Source: WHSW01 sp963767285 | GTDB lineage: Bacteria; Actinomycetota; Thermoleophilia; Solirubrobacterales; 70-9 | Assembly: GCA_963767285.1 (NCBI GenBank) | Contig: CAVYDJ010000004.1 | Location: 620,001 to 684,000 of the forward strand | Direction: 5' to 3' | Length of the DNA: 64,000 bases | In this document: positions 34,228 through 43,862 of the stretch, piece after piece | Numbering within the stretch: position 1 is the first letter of the stretch | Layout of the letters: each line of letters starts with the position of its first letter | Made by a program: the position numbers and the translations under genes | Notes under the pieces: model-generated | Seen by the model: only the letters and a program-made list of their open reading frames with translations | What the model was told of the DNA's origin: nothing | The model's database searches: none

Positions 34228-34816
34228 GAGCCCGGTGGAAGTGAGAGCGGTCACGGATCGCCGCGCTGCGATCGCCGGCGCGGCGCTGGCGGTGCTCGAG
34301 GCGGAGGGCGGCCGCGGGCTGACCCACCGCGCGGTCGACCGGCGCGCCGGCCTACCGGAGGGCTCGACCAGCAACTACTTCCAGACCCGCGAGGCGCTGC
34401 TGACGGCAGCGCTCCATCGTCTCGTCGAGCTCGAGCAGCCAGCGGTGCGCGCGATGGAGGCGCTCGTCCCCGACGGTCCCTACGAGCCGCACCGGGCTGC
34501 CGAGCTGGTCGCCGGGGTGCTGCGCGGCTGGCTCACCCCGGAGCGCGCCGGCCTTGCCGTCGCGCGCTACGAGCTCTTCCTCGAGGCCCGGCGCCGGCCG
34601 CAGTTCCAAGTCGCGCTGGACGAGGTGCGCCGGGAGTACCTGCTGCTGGTGGAACAGCTCCTGCCGACGGCGGGCTGTCGCGATCCGCATCGCCACGCGC
34701 CCCAGTTGCTGGCTCTGCTCGATGGCCTCGTCCTCAACCAGTTGCTGCAGCCGGCGACTGAGCTCGACGACGACGGCCTCGTAGACCAACTCGAACGCTT
34801 CTTTGTGACCTGCTGA
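34226..34816 (+). CDS. TetR-family transcriptional regulator
   Basis: A 196-residue regulator. The N-terminal HTH (DRRAAIAGAALAVLEAEGGRGLTHRAVDRRAGLPEGSTSNYF) is canonical, followed by an all-helical ligand domain (YELFLEARRRP, LLALLDGLVLNQL). The start is GTG 34226; GTGs at 34235 and 34241 are also possible and would leave room for a promoter. Divergent from the P450, which it probably represses by binding the palindrome at 34214. Confidence 0.9.
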   Translation: MSPVEVRAVTDRRAAIAGAALAVLEAEGGRGLTHRAVDRRAGLPEGSTSNYFQTREALLTAALHRLVELEQPAVRAMEALVPDGPYEPHRAAELVAGVLRGWLTPERAGLAVARYELFLEARRRPQFQVALDEVRREYLLLVEQLLPTAGCRDPHRHAPQLLALLDGLVLNQLLQPATELDDDGLVDQLERFFVTC

Positions 34817-34892
34817 CGCGGGGACGGGCGCGCTCCAGGTCGTCGCGGTGGGTGAGGACCGGCTCGATCAGGATGGGATTGAAGGTCTGCAT
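34739..34892 (-). other. Possible short remnant ORF with good start site
   Basis: On the minus strand an ATG at 34892 has AGGAG seven bases upstream and opens 'MQTFNPILIEPVLTHRDDLE', but the frame then runs into the reverse of the tetR 3' end and stops after about 50 residues. The start looks real while the rest looks like shadow sequence, as if a gene had been truncated by a rearrangement at ~34820. I do not recognise the family. Confidence 0.35.
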
Positions 34893-34916
34893 GGTGGGCT
34901 CCTCTCGGTTGGTTGA

Positions 34917-35225
34917 ACGGAGGCTCCCGCGGACCGCCGCTGCGTACGGCTACGCCTCGCCCTGCTCTGGGAGCCCGGCAGCCGCTCCGGGCCCGAGGCG
35001 CTGGCGGGGCTCGTCGGGCGCACGCGCGCCGACCTGCTCGCGGCGCTTTCGGCGCCGCGCTCGACCACCGAGCTGGCCGGCTCGCTGGGCCTCAGTCCCG
35101 GCGGCGTCTCTCAGCACCTGGCCGTCCTGCGCCGCAGCGGCCTGGTCGAGGGGGACCGTCACGGCCGTTCCGTCCTGTACCTGCGGACGCCGGCGGCCGA
35201 CCGGCTCGTCGAAGCGGGAGACTGA
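34917..35225 (+). pseudogene. ArsR-type winged-helix regulator remnant
   Basis: In this frame, closed upstream by TGA at 34914 and without any ATG, GTG or TTG, there is a clear winged-helix C-terminal half: RLALLWEPGSRSGPEALAGL, then RTRADLLAALSAPRSTTELA, LGLSPGGVSQHLAVLRRSGL and RHGRSVLYLRTP. This is the C-terminal portion of the ~330-residue ArsR proteins with a DUF5937-like N-terminal domain. The N-terminal two thirds are missing and tetR abuts it. A short gene using a non-standard start cannot be excluded. Confidence 0.6.
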
Positions 35226-35251
35226 CGGCCCACCTGACGAAAGGGCCGAAC

Positions 35252-35720
35252 GTGAATCGACTCAACATCGCCAACCCGACCTTCGAGTACGACGCCGAGG
35301 ATCCCGAGGGCTTTCGGTCGGGCATGGTCCGTCCCGGCCCGGGCTGGGGGGCCAAGCAACTCGGGACCAGCATCTACGAGATCCCGCCGGGTCAAGCCCT
35401 GTGCCCGTACCACTACGAGTACGCCGAGGAGGAGTGGCTGCTCGTGCTGATCGGTCATCCCACCTTGCGCGACCCGGACGGCGAGACCGAGCTCGAGCCG
35501 TGGGACATGCTGATGTTCGAGACCGGCCCGGCCGGCGCGCACGGCGTCTACAACCGCACCGGCGAGCCGGTTCGGGTGATGATGTGGTCGACCGTCGATC
35601 ACCCCCGCCGCCACGGTCTATCCCGACAGCGACAAGATCGGAGTCTGGACCGGCAACAAGGCCGACAACGTGATCGTCCGCCGCTCCAGCGGGGTCGAGT
35701 ACTTCGACGGCGAGGGGTAA
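35252..35720 (+). pseudogene. Cupin-domain protein gene, frameshifted near its 3' end
   Basis: From GTG 35252 a cupin protein reads well for ~118 residues (YEIPPGQALCPYHYEYAEEE, the His/Glu metal motif, then VLIGHPTLRDPDGETEL and GPAGAHGVYN). At a C5 run at 35602-35606 the frame changes; the continuation 'TVYPDSDKIGVWTGNKADN' runs in the next frame to TAA 35718-35720. The total is one base too long. A single added base in a homopolymer fits an assembly error or a recent mutation. The intact protein would be about 155 residues. Confidence 0.8.
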
Positions 35721-35730
35721 GCTGTCCACG

Positions 35731-36869
35731 ATGCGCCGAGGGCAGGGATCGTCATCGCGTTCGCACTCGTGTCGGTTGCGTGCTCGCGCCGGCCGCCGTC
35801 GCCGCCAAGGACAAGACGGTCTGGCTGTGCAAGCCGGGCCTCGCCGGCAACCCCTGCGACCCGGGTTTCAGGACGACGACGATCTCGCCGACCGGCGACG
35901 TGCTCGGCACCGAGTCGCCGAAGCCGGAGCGCAAGCCCAAGGCCGACTGCTTCTACGTCTATCCGACCGTCAGCGACGACGAGGGCCGGAACTCGGACCT
36001 CTCGATCGATCCGGAGGAGCGCTCGATCGCCCTCTATCAGGCGGCTCGCTACAGCCTGCACTGCCGGGTCTTCGCGCCGATGTATCGCCAGATCACCCTC
36101 GCGACGCTGTTCGGCGCCGAGCCGGCGACGGCGGACGAGGGCGTGACTCGCCTTCGGCGACGTGGTCGCAGCCTGGAAGACGTATCTGCAGAAGTACAAC
36201 GACGGTCGCCCCGTGATCCTGATGGGCCACTCGCAGGGGACGTTCGTGCTGCGCCAGCTGATCCACGACCACGTCGACCGGAAGAAGGGCGTCCGCAAGC
36301 GGCTCGTCTCGGCGATCCTGCTCGGCGGCAACGTCCTGGTCGCCGAGGGGTCGACGGTCGGCGGCGACTTCCAGAAATCCCCGCCTGCGAATCGCCGAAG
36401 GACATCGGGTGCGTGATCGCGTTCTCGACCTTCAACGCCCCGGTGCCCGATCCCTCCGCCTTCGGCCGTCCGAGCTCGACGCTGAGCGGCCTGCCGGCGG
36501 TGGGCGAGGTCCTGTGCACGAACCCCGCCGGGCTCGGAGGCGGCTCCGGGCAGCTGCGGACCGTCTACCCGAGCGCGCCGTTCGCGCCGGGGACGACGAT
36601 CGGCGGCGCGACCGAGGCCGGTAGGGATCCCGCGGCCGGCGGTGACCACCCCCTGGATCCAGTCCGACGCCTACACCGGGCAGTGCTCGTCGGCCGATAA
36701 CGCGAACGTGCTCCAGATCGCCTCGGTCGGTGGCGCCCCGACCCTGAACCCGATCCCGGACGCGAGCTGGGGACTTCACCTGGTCGACTCCAACATCGGA
36801 CTCGGCAACCTGACCGACCTGGTCAAGCGCCAGATCAAGGTCTACGAGAAGGAGCAGGACGCGGAGTAG
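35731..36869 (+). pseudogene. DUF3089 lipase-like protein gene, multiply frameshifted
   Basis: Pieces of one alpha/beta-hydrolase fall in order in different frames: a signal peptide (ATG 35731; IVIAFALVSV, then VLAPAAVAAKD), then FYVYPTVSDDEGRNSDLSID, FAPMYRQITLATLFG, VILMGHSQGTFVLRQL with the GHSQG nucleophile elbow, then DIGCVIAFSTFNAPVPD, and the C-terminus WGLHLVDSNIGLGNL. At least five frame changes are needed (near 35755, 35790, 36148, 36385 and 36630). The reconstructed protein (~375 residues) matches DUF3089 secreted lipases/esterases. As written it cannot give a full product. Confidence 0.8.
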
Positions 36870-36898
36870 CCGCCGGCGCGCGCACTCTCAGCGCCCGC

Positions 36899-39107
36899 TC
36901 AGCGCTCGACCTTCCATGTCGCCACGGCGGGGGTTTGATCGACATTGCCGGCCGCGTCGATGGCCTGCACCCGGAACGTGTGCCTGCCCGGCCGAGCTCC
37001 CTTCCTGAATGGGCTCTGGCAGGGTCTGAACCCCTGCCGGTCGACCTTGCACTCGAAGGACGAGTTCGGCTCGTCGGAGTCGAACCGGAACCTCGCCGTC
37101 CTGCCCTGGGTCTTTCGCTTCGGCTGCTTCGTGATCGTCGTCTCGGGCGCGTCGGTGTCCGCGGATCCGCCACCCGGCGCCTGTGTGTCGTCCCCCGGCG
37201 TCGGCGTCGTCGGATTGGCCGTGCCCTGCGGGTGGGGTCCGGTATAGCGCAGGATCTGGAGCCCGAAGTCGCGGTCCGAGCCGGCGATCAGGCGCTCGCC
37301 CTGCGGCGTCGTGAACTGCTCGATGCCCCAGAAGTTGCTGCCCTTGGGGTCGATCCAGGCGCCCGTCGGCACGAGGCCGATATCGCGGCCGAACATGAAC
37401 ACGCGGATGCCGCCTGAGTAATAGGCGGAATAGGCGAGGTTCTCGCTCGGGTCGGTGGCGAATTCGTGGATCGTCAGATCGCCGAAGCTTGGTGGCGTAG
37501 TTCTCGATTCAGCGACTCCGGGATCGCGAACGAATCGATCTCCTCGCTGGTGGTGGCGTCGTAGAGGTGCGCGTAGCCCCAGCCGTCGAACTTGGAGCCG
37601 ATCTCGATCGTCAGGCCGCCGCTGCCGACCGGCGGCGGGTCCGTGTCCGCCGGCGTTTCGGCGTCCGCCCCGGTGCATTGGTAGGTGCCCGAGTCGAACG
37701 TGCCGAGGATGCGCAGGCCGCTGGCGCGGCCGACGAAGATCGCCGGGATGTCGACCGTGGCCGGATCGATCAGCATGTTGATCAAGCCCTCGCAGCGTCC
37801 GCCGCCGGCGCCGAAGCTGTTGTTGAAGATCACTGCCATCGTCATAACCGGCATCCTCGATCGCGTCGGCCTTCTCCTGGAATCCGCCCGGGCAGACGCC
37901 GCGTTCGGCGACCGCGATCGTCACCCCGGCGGGGGGTGCCGCGACCGTGCCGGTGCAGGCCGAGCCGACGAACACGGTGTCGCCGGCGATCGTCGTCCCC
38001 GCTTCGATCGGCTCCGCCGCAGAGATCGCGGAGGGGAACTCGACTCCGGCGAACGGGGCCTGGGTGATCTTGCTGGTCAGCCGGAACTGCTCGAAGTCCT
38101 CGTCGGCGGCGAGGAAGAACTCGTTGTTGTGCGAGTACTCGGCCTCGTGCGCGTTGCCCTCCGGCGGCGAGAACCCGGTCAGCGGGTCGAGGCGCGGGGA
38201 AGTCGGTGTCGGTGATCAGCGTCGGGTTCGCCGGGTTGGTGACGTCGAGCTGGACGTAGCCCGCGTCCCAGTAACTGACGAGCATCCGCATCTGCGCGCC
38301 GATCCGCTTCACCACCATGTCGTGGTGGAAGATCGCGTTGCCATGTGCGGACGGCCCGACGATGTCCGGGAACTCCGCGACCAGGTCGAGGTCGGCGATC
38401 AGCTCCGGATCGGTGGGGTCGGTGATGTTGTAGATGTCGACATCGGCGAGCTCGGTGTTGTCGACTCCCACCAGGAAGGCCTGCGGGCCGTCCTGCCAGA
38501 CGAAGACGCTGTGGTACGAGTTGGCGAGCTCAGCGGGATCCTGAACCAGCGAGCCATCGGGCGAGCGATCCCCCGCGTTCTCGACCAGTAGCACCGGGCT
38601 CGCCGGGTTGGTGACATCGTAGAGGTCGAACCCGCCGGCGGTGGCCGGAACGGCGGGCGGCCTGGTGGCGGGGTTCGAGCAGGCTTCGTCGTTGACCGCG
38701 AGCAGGTCGCCGGTGAACTGCGGCGTATCGAGTGAGACAACGTGCGCACCCTCACCGTGGTAGTAGCCGTCAGCGGCCTCGAGGAAGCCGATCTCCTTGG
38801 GGATCGCCGGGTTGGCGATGTCGACGATGTAGGTGCCGCCCTTGGTGCACGAGGGTTCGTCCCAGGAGTTCAGGTAGGCGTGGTTCTTGAAAACCGCGAG
38901 ATCGGCGATCTGACCGTCGACCATCGGGCCCTGAGCAGCCGTCGGCTCGAGCTCGCCGACGAGCTCCAGGTTCTGCTGCACGGGCGGCAGGTGGGGCCCC
39001 GGGCCGGGGAGCGCGTGATGGGCGGCGGCGATGGCTGGAAACGCCGCGAGCGCGGTCACGCAGCCGACAGCGATCGTCCAGTGAGACGAGCGGCCCAGAG
39101 CTAGCAA
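36899..39107 (-). pseudogene. Secreted LVIVD-repeat protein with PA domain, frameshifted
   Basis: From TTG 39107 (AAAGGA upstream) a signal peptide ends at AAAHHAL, then LVIVD-type beta-propeller repeats (YIVDIANPAIPKEIGFL, DLYDVTNPASPVLLVEN, IYNITDPTDPELIADL, LDVTNPANPTLI). Frame changes near 38195, 37846 and 37495 interrupt it. In the middle is an inserted protease-associated (PA) domain (VAERGVCPGGFQEKADAIED then VIFNNSFGAGGG), and the C-terminal ~80 residues are an Ig-like domain (APETTITKQPKRKT to VDQTPAVATWKVER). The intact protein would be about 735 residues. Function is unknown; LVIVD proteins are surface proteins. Confidence 0.8.
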
Positions 39108-39253
39108 CTTAGGTCCTTTCCCCGTTGGTCTTCAAAAAAGACCACCCCAACAACTCCCCTCGGTGATCGGACCGGCTCGGCCCACCGAGCGCGATCCGGG
39201 CGGTATCCAATCACAGTGTCAATGCGATTGCAACGACTGCCTCAAACTCGATG
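39108..39253. other. Intergenic region upstream of the LVIVD gene
   Basis: The 146 bases include a short hairpin (GGTCTT / AAGACC around an A-run at 39129-39145) and, read on the minus strand, a TTGACA hexamer near 39215 that could be a -35 element; no well-spaced -10 was found. Confidence 0.4.
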
Positions 39254-41239
39254 TCAGCGTCCGAGTCCGAACGGTCTCATCAGGGTCACCGCGTTGCCCG
39301 TGTCGTCGACCACGCCCGTGACCAGCGTCGCCCTCGCGCCCTCCGCCTCGCGCCAGCGCCCGCCGAATCCCGCCCTCGACGCGCGGAGAAGGCGTACGTG
39401 TCGCCGGCGCCGTCGAGATGCGCCGAGCCGTCGCCACGGTGAGGATCGGGTCGAGGTCGAGCCGCTCGTGCCGTTTCGCGGTCGAGCCGCAACTCCGCGG
39501 TCGCCGCGCAGGCCTCCGAGCAGCTGAGGCGGACGATCATCCCGGCACGGAGCTGCCGCAGTGATTGCCGGCGAGGGGCGCTCGAGCGTGACGTCGCGGG
39601 GCGGCGTCGGTCGGGATCGGGTCGGGGCCCGGGCCGGGCGGTCGGCGGGATCACCGACTCCTCCGGATCGCACGCGGTACCGATGCCGTCGCCGTCACCG
39701 TCGAGCTGATCGTTGACCAAGCCCGTCGCCATCGACGTCGGTCGGCTCGAGGTCGTAGACGGTGGGGCAGTTGTCGAACTCGTCGTCGAACCGGTCCCCG
39801 TCGTCATCGCGGTCGCAGACGTTGCCCCTGTCGTCCCCGTCGAGGTCCTCCTGGCTGGGGTTGACGGCGAAGTCGCAGTTGTCGTCATCGTCGATCACCC
39901 CGTCCGCGTCGCTGTCGAGCGGCGGGCAAGCGTCGCCGTAGCCGTCGCCGTCGGTGTCGAGCTGACCGGGATTTCGGTCGATGCGGCAGTTGTCGGGCGC
40001 CGCGTCGGGAACGCTGTCCGCGTCGTCGTCGTCGTCACACGCGTCGCCGTTGTCGTCGCCCGCGGGCATCGGTGGGGGCCCGGGGTCGGGAGGCAGGCTC
40101 TTGTCGGTGTTGATCTGGCTGCCGTTCTTGACCGTCGGGCAGTTGTCGTTTTCGTCGCGCACGTCGTCGCCGTCGACATCGCCGGGCTCGGGGTGGCGGC
40201 GGGCTGATGGTCGCCCGGCCCTCGGCGTGGTGCGGGGCGGCGGCGACCCGGACGACGGGGTGCGTCGCGCCGGGTCGTGTTCCCGGCGAGGTCGGTGGCC
40301 ACGACCCCGAGCCGCAACACGACCTGGCGCGCGCGGCGCGATCGCATCGGTGACCTCCTCCCAGCGCGAGCGCCTGACCTCGTAGGTGAGCGCGACCCCG
40401 GCGCCGCCGACCTCGACCTGAGGCCGGTCGCGTCGTCACCGGCACGTGCCAGCCCGGCGATCTCGAGGAAGCCCGAGGCGCTGATCGCGCCCGGCTCGCT
40501 CGAGGTCGCGTAGACGCGAAGCGCCGGAGCGTGCGAGTCACCCGGGCGTTGAGCGTCGGCGCTCGACCTCCAGGATCGGGGGTCTCCGGTTCGTCGCCCC
40601 CCGCCGGCGGGCGGTTCGGTGTGTGCGGGCGACGTCCTCGCAGTCCGCCGCGACGGTGTCGAGCGCATCCGCCTCGACCGTGTCGACGCCGTCCCCGCAA
40701 CTGACATCGTCGGCGAGGCCGTCGCGAACGAGCGAGCCGATCGGCCCCGGAGCCGCCGTCGAGGGTGTCGGCGCCGAGGTCGCCGACCACGGATCGTCGC
40801 CATCGCCGCCGCTCAGGGTGTCGTTGCCATCGCCGCCCGTGAGCTCGTCGCCGACGGGGCCTCCGGTCAGCTGGTCGGCGCCCGGGCCCACCGAGGACCG
40901 TCGCCGGGATCGCGACCGACACCGAGCGCTGTCCTCGCGCTCGCCGAGGTCCAGGCGCACCCGCGCGACCCCCGAGGCCGGGCAGAAGGCTTGGACGATG
41001 AACCCGCCTGCGACGGAGCCCGGCGTGCATCCACCCGGGTCGAGGCCGCCGTCGACGCTCGGGTCATGGAACTCGATCCGATCTCCGTCGGGGCGGACCG
41101 CGAGCGTGTTCAGCGAGGTCGCGTCCTGGGAGAGGTAGGAGATCAGGGCGCCGGCCGGGCGCACGAGCGAGTGCGCCCCGGCGGCCTGCGGCAGGGCCGC
41201 TGCGGCCAGGAGGCAGACGGTGATCGCCGCGCGTCTCAT
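39254..41239 (-). pseudogene. Secreted RTX/TSP3 calcium-repeat protein, multiply frameshifted
   Basis: Starting at ATG 41239 (ATGA overlap with the lipoprotein gene upstream): signal peptide (ITVCLLAAAALPQAAGA, mature end HSLVRP), then an N-terminal domain, RTX-type nonapeptide repeats (GDELTGGDGNDTLSGGDGDD, DDVSCGDGVDTVEADALDTV), an Ig-like region, a series of thrombospondin type 3 repeats (NDNCPTVKNG, DTDGDGYGDACPPLDSDADG, DDDDNCDFAVNPSQEDLDGD, DGIGTACDPEES) and a short C-terminal domain ending at TGA 39254. Frame changes occur about every 100-200 bases, more than eight in all. The repeats indicate calcium binding at the cell surface. Confidence 0.75.
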
Positions 41240-42123
41240 GGCCGGAACACGTATTCCCAGCTTGCGCCGCCGTCGGTCGTTTCGGCGATCGTCCCGTCGC
41301 TGAGCGCGATGTAGAGCCGATCCGCGGAGACGGGCTCGATCTTGTACGGCTCGCCATCGACGTTGCCGACCGCCTCCCAGGCGTCGCCGCCACTCTCGGA
41401 GCGGTAGACGGTGCCGTCCTTGTCGGCGCGGTAGAGCCGATCGGCCTCGGGCCACGCGAGCCGCACGCCCTCGGCAGCAAGCAGCGGACGCCATCCCTCA
41501 CCATCGTCTTCGGAGCGAAACACCTGATCGTCGGTGGCGACGATCACGCGTGAGGGGTTTGCGGGATCCACCTCGAAGTCGATTATCAACCCGCGAGGGG
41601 TGAAATGCTCGTCGAAGGTCTTTCCGCCATCGCCGGAGATCAGCAGGGCGCTGATGACCGCGTCCCAGGCGTAGATGCGGTCGTGCTTCTCGACGATCTT
41701 GTGGAGATCCGCGGTCCCGAGTCGAGCCACGGAGTCCCAGTTTCGGCCGCCGTCGGCGGACCGGATCAGGCCCAGGTACTGAGGCAGCGTGCGCTGGTCG
41801 GGATGACCCGATCCGATCAGCCCGCCGTCGATTGAGGACTTGACCTCCAGGAAGGTGCCGACGGTCGAGGTCTCGCCGGCGGCGCTCATCGTTCCCCGTT
41901 GCCGGTGAACCGCGTCACGTGAGACGTCAATTCGAAAGAAGCCTCGGTTGGTGGTCAGCAACAACTCGCCGGTGTCAGGATCGAGCTCGAGCGAGTTCAC
42001 GTACGGCGGTTGCTTCGAGAAGTCGACGAGCCGAGCGGAGAGTCCCTCGCCGGTGCCCGTGTCCGAGCCACAGCCGGCGAGGGCGAGCAGCGCCAGGGCG
42101 AGTGTCCACGTTGCGGGTCTCAT
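41236..42123 (-). CDS. Lipoprotein with BNR/Asp-box beta-propeller repeats
   Basis: A 295-residue lipoprotein (lipobox LALAGC) whose mature part carries at least five Asp-box repeats of the form S-x-D-G-G-x-x-W (SADGGRNWD, SGDGGKTFD, SEDDGEGW, SESGGDAW, TTDGGASW). It resembles the 'F510_1955-type' BNR proteins often annotated as glycosyl hydrolases, but sialidase catalytic residues are not evident. It is coupled by ATGA overlaps to the membrane-protein gene upstream and the RTX/TSP3 gene downstream, so the three form an operon. It reads without frame changes, unlike both neighbours. Confidence 0.85.
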   Translation of the reverse strand: MRPATWTLALALLALAGCGSDTGTGEGLSARLVDFSKQPPYVNSLELDPDTGELLLTTNRGFFRIDVSRDAVHRQRGTMSAAGETSTVGTFLEVKSSIDGGLIGSGHPDQRTLPQYLGLIRSADGGRNWDSVARLGTADLHKIVEKHDRIYAWDAVISALLISGDGGKTFDEHFTPRGLIIDFEVDPANPSRVIVATDDQVFRSEDDGEGWRPLLAAEGVRLAWPEADRLYRADKDGTVYRSESGGDAWEAVGNVDGEPYKIEPVSADRLYIALSDGTIAETTDGGASWEYVFRP

Positions 42124-43449
42124 GACTGCGCCGTCGCCAGCAGCCACAGGGCCAAAGTGGTGAAGCCGATCATCACCGCCAGCATCCAGTACTGCGAACG
42201 GGCCGCCAAGCGCGGCTCACGGTAGAGCGCCAGGGCGCGGTCGTGCGCGAGCACCAGCCCGGCCGCGTGCCCGGCGATCACGAACCCCACCTGGAGGTAC
42301 CAGGCCGCGTTCTGACTGATCGCCGCCGTAGTCGATGGTCGCGGAGGCGGTTCCGAACAGATCCCAGCCCTCCCCGAGTGGATCCGAGGCCAGATAGACG
42401 ATCGCCTGACCCTCGAAGACGAGGAAGGTGAGGTAATGCGCAACGACGTAGACGAACGCGATCGGGACCAGCGAGTGGATGAAGCTGCGGCGCAGGCGCG
42501 CCGCGCTCAGCTCGCCGCCCACGGACCTGACGCCGGCGATCCCGAGCGCGTAGAAGGCAACGACCAAGACGACCCCGAGCAGCAAGCCGAGGGTCGCGAT
42601 CAGCTCCGGGGCGTCGAGCGCCGCCTCGCCGGTGAGGTCCTTCCACAACGGCCCGGCGCTGAACCCGTCGTAGGTGACGCTGCCGATCATGACCGCCACG
42701 AAGGCGACCGTCCCCGCGACCGGATCGAGACGAGGGAGCCCCCCAAGCGGCGGGCGCAGGCCGACCACGCCGCCCCGGCGCTCGAATACGGAGATCCGCG
42801 CGAAGAGGTCGAAGTAGACGGCAAAGGTCTCCCCGCGCCGGCTCCAGGCGTCGACCCCGTAGACGGCCTGGGCGGCGAGCGTGAGCCCCGTATAGCCGAG
42901 CACGGCGATCGCCAGCGTCCGAGGCTCCTCGCTCCAACCCGAGGCGAGCTCGATCCAGGCGAATGCGACAAGGCCGGCGACTGCCGGCCAGCGGCCGAGG
43001 CGCTCCGGGTACGGCCGCGCCGCGCGACGCCCGACCACGGCGCCGCCCAGACGGCCGAGCGCCCTCCAGGGGCTGAACGCAGCGAAGACGCCGCCGAGCA
43101 GGACGCTCGCAAACGCCATTCCAACCCAGAAGGTGATGAAGACGAACGTCGGGGCGAAGTTGGCGAACGAGCTCTGAGCCCCCACCAGACCCGAGACGAC
43201 CGTGACCGCCAGCAGCGCCACCCCGATCACGCCGCACACCGATTCGAGCGCGGTCGAGCCGAGTATCCGTCCGAGCCCTCCCGGCAACGGTCGCCAGCCG
43301 GGCTGCTCGAGCCGCGGCCGTGGCCAGAGCGTGGCGAGCGCCACGAAGGAGACGACCAGGACGACCGCGGCGGCCCAGGCGAACAGCCATTCCGGGAGCG
43401 GCAGGTTGGCGCGCTGGACGAGGCCGTGCGCGACGGCCGTCGCCGGCAC
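42120..43449 (-). pseudogene. Multi-pass membrane protein ('fenitrothion hydrolase'-like), one frameshift
   Basis: Reads as ~375 residues from ATG 43449 with about ten membrane helices, then the frame changes near 42325 (after SATIDYG) and the last ~70 residues (NAAWYLQVGFVIAGHAAGLVLAHDRAL) continue in another frame to TGA 42120. Reconstructed length is about 442. The 'AHGLVQRANLPLPEWLFAWAA' style N-terminus is that of actinobacterial membrane proteins annotated as fenitrothion hydrolase, whose real role is unclear; they tend to sit near copper-resistance genes. Downstream BNR gene overlaps by ATGA. Confidence 0.78.
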
Positions 43450-43508
43450 TACGGCTGCCGTCAGCGCGACGCCCGCCAGTGTCAGACACGCGAGCCGCCG
43501 GTGCAGGG

Positions 43509-43823
43509 CTAGCCTCGCCGTCTGATCGCGAAGAACTCCTTGATTCCCTTGAAGCAGTGAAACTTGAGCTTCGAGCCGGGTTCACCTTCGACGCAGGTGT
43601 AGCCGGGCGGCCGGTCGCCGTCTTGAAGATATGCGAGCGCGAACTTTCGGGCCTTCGGGCAGCGCAGCTGATCCGCCTTGATCTTGTAGCGCTTGCCGGC
43701 GACCTCCATCGGTCCGCAATCGGTCGGTGGCACGATCGCCGGCGCCGGTGCGGCGCTCAGGGCAACTCCGACGGCGACGACAGCTACCGCCGAAAGCAAC
43801 TTGCCCCGGTGGAGTACTGGCAA
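43509..43823 (-). CDS. Small secreted protein with three or four Cys
   Basis: A 104-residue exported protein. Signal peptide ends near APAPAIV; the mature part has Cys in TDCGPM, LRCPKA, YTCVEG and FHCFKG, probably two disulfides, and many Lys/Arg. Similar small proteins (DCG-x-M-x-x-x-GK-x-Y-x-I-K-A-D) are frequent in Solirubrobacterales genomes and are uncharacterised. It reads in one frame. Confidence 0.78.
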   Translation of the reverse strand: MPVLHRGKLLSAVAVVAVGVALSAAPAPAIVPPTDCGPMEVAGKRYKIKADQLRCPKARKFALAYLQDGDRPPGYTCVEGEPGSKLKFHCFKGIKEFFAIRRRG

Positions 43824-43862
43824 CTCCCTTCCCTCCTCGGTCCCCCCGTGGATCGCGCGAGA

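Noticed and set aside
39195..39225. TTGACA on the minus strand near 39215 as a promoter for the LVIVD gene
   Set aside because: No -10 hexamer at 16-19 bases; GGATAC is only about 9-10 bases away.
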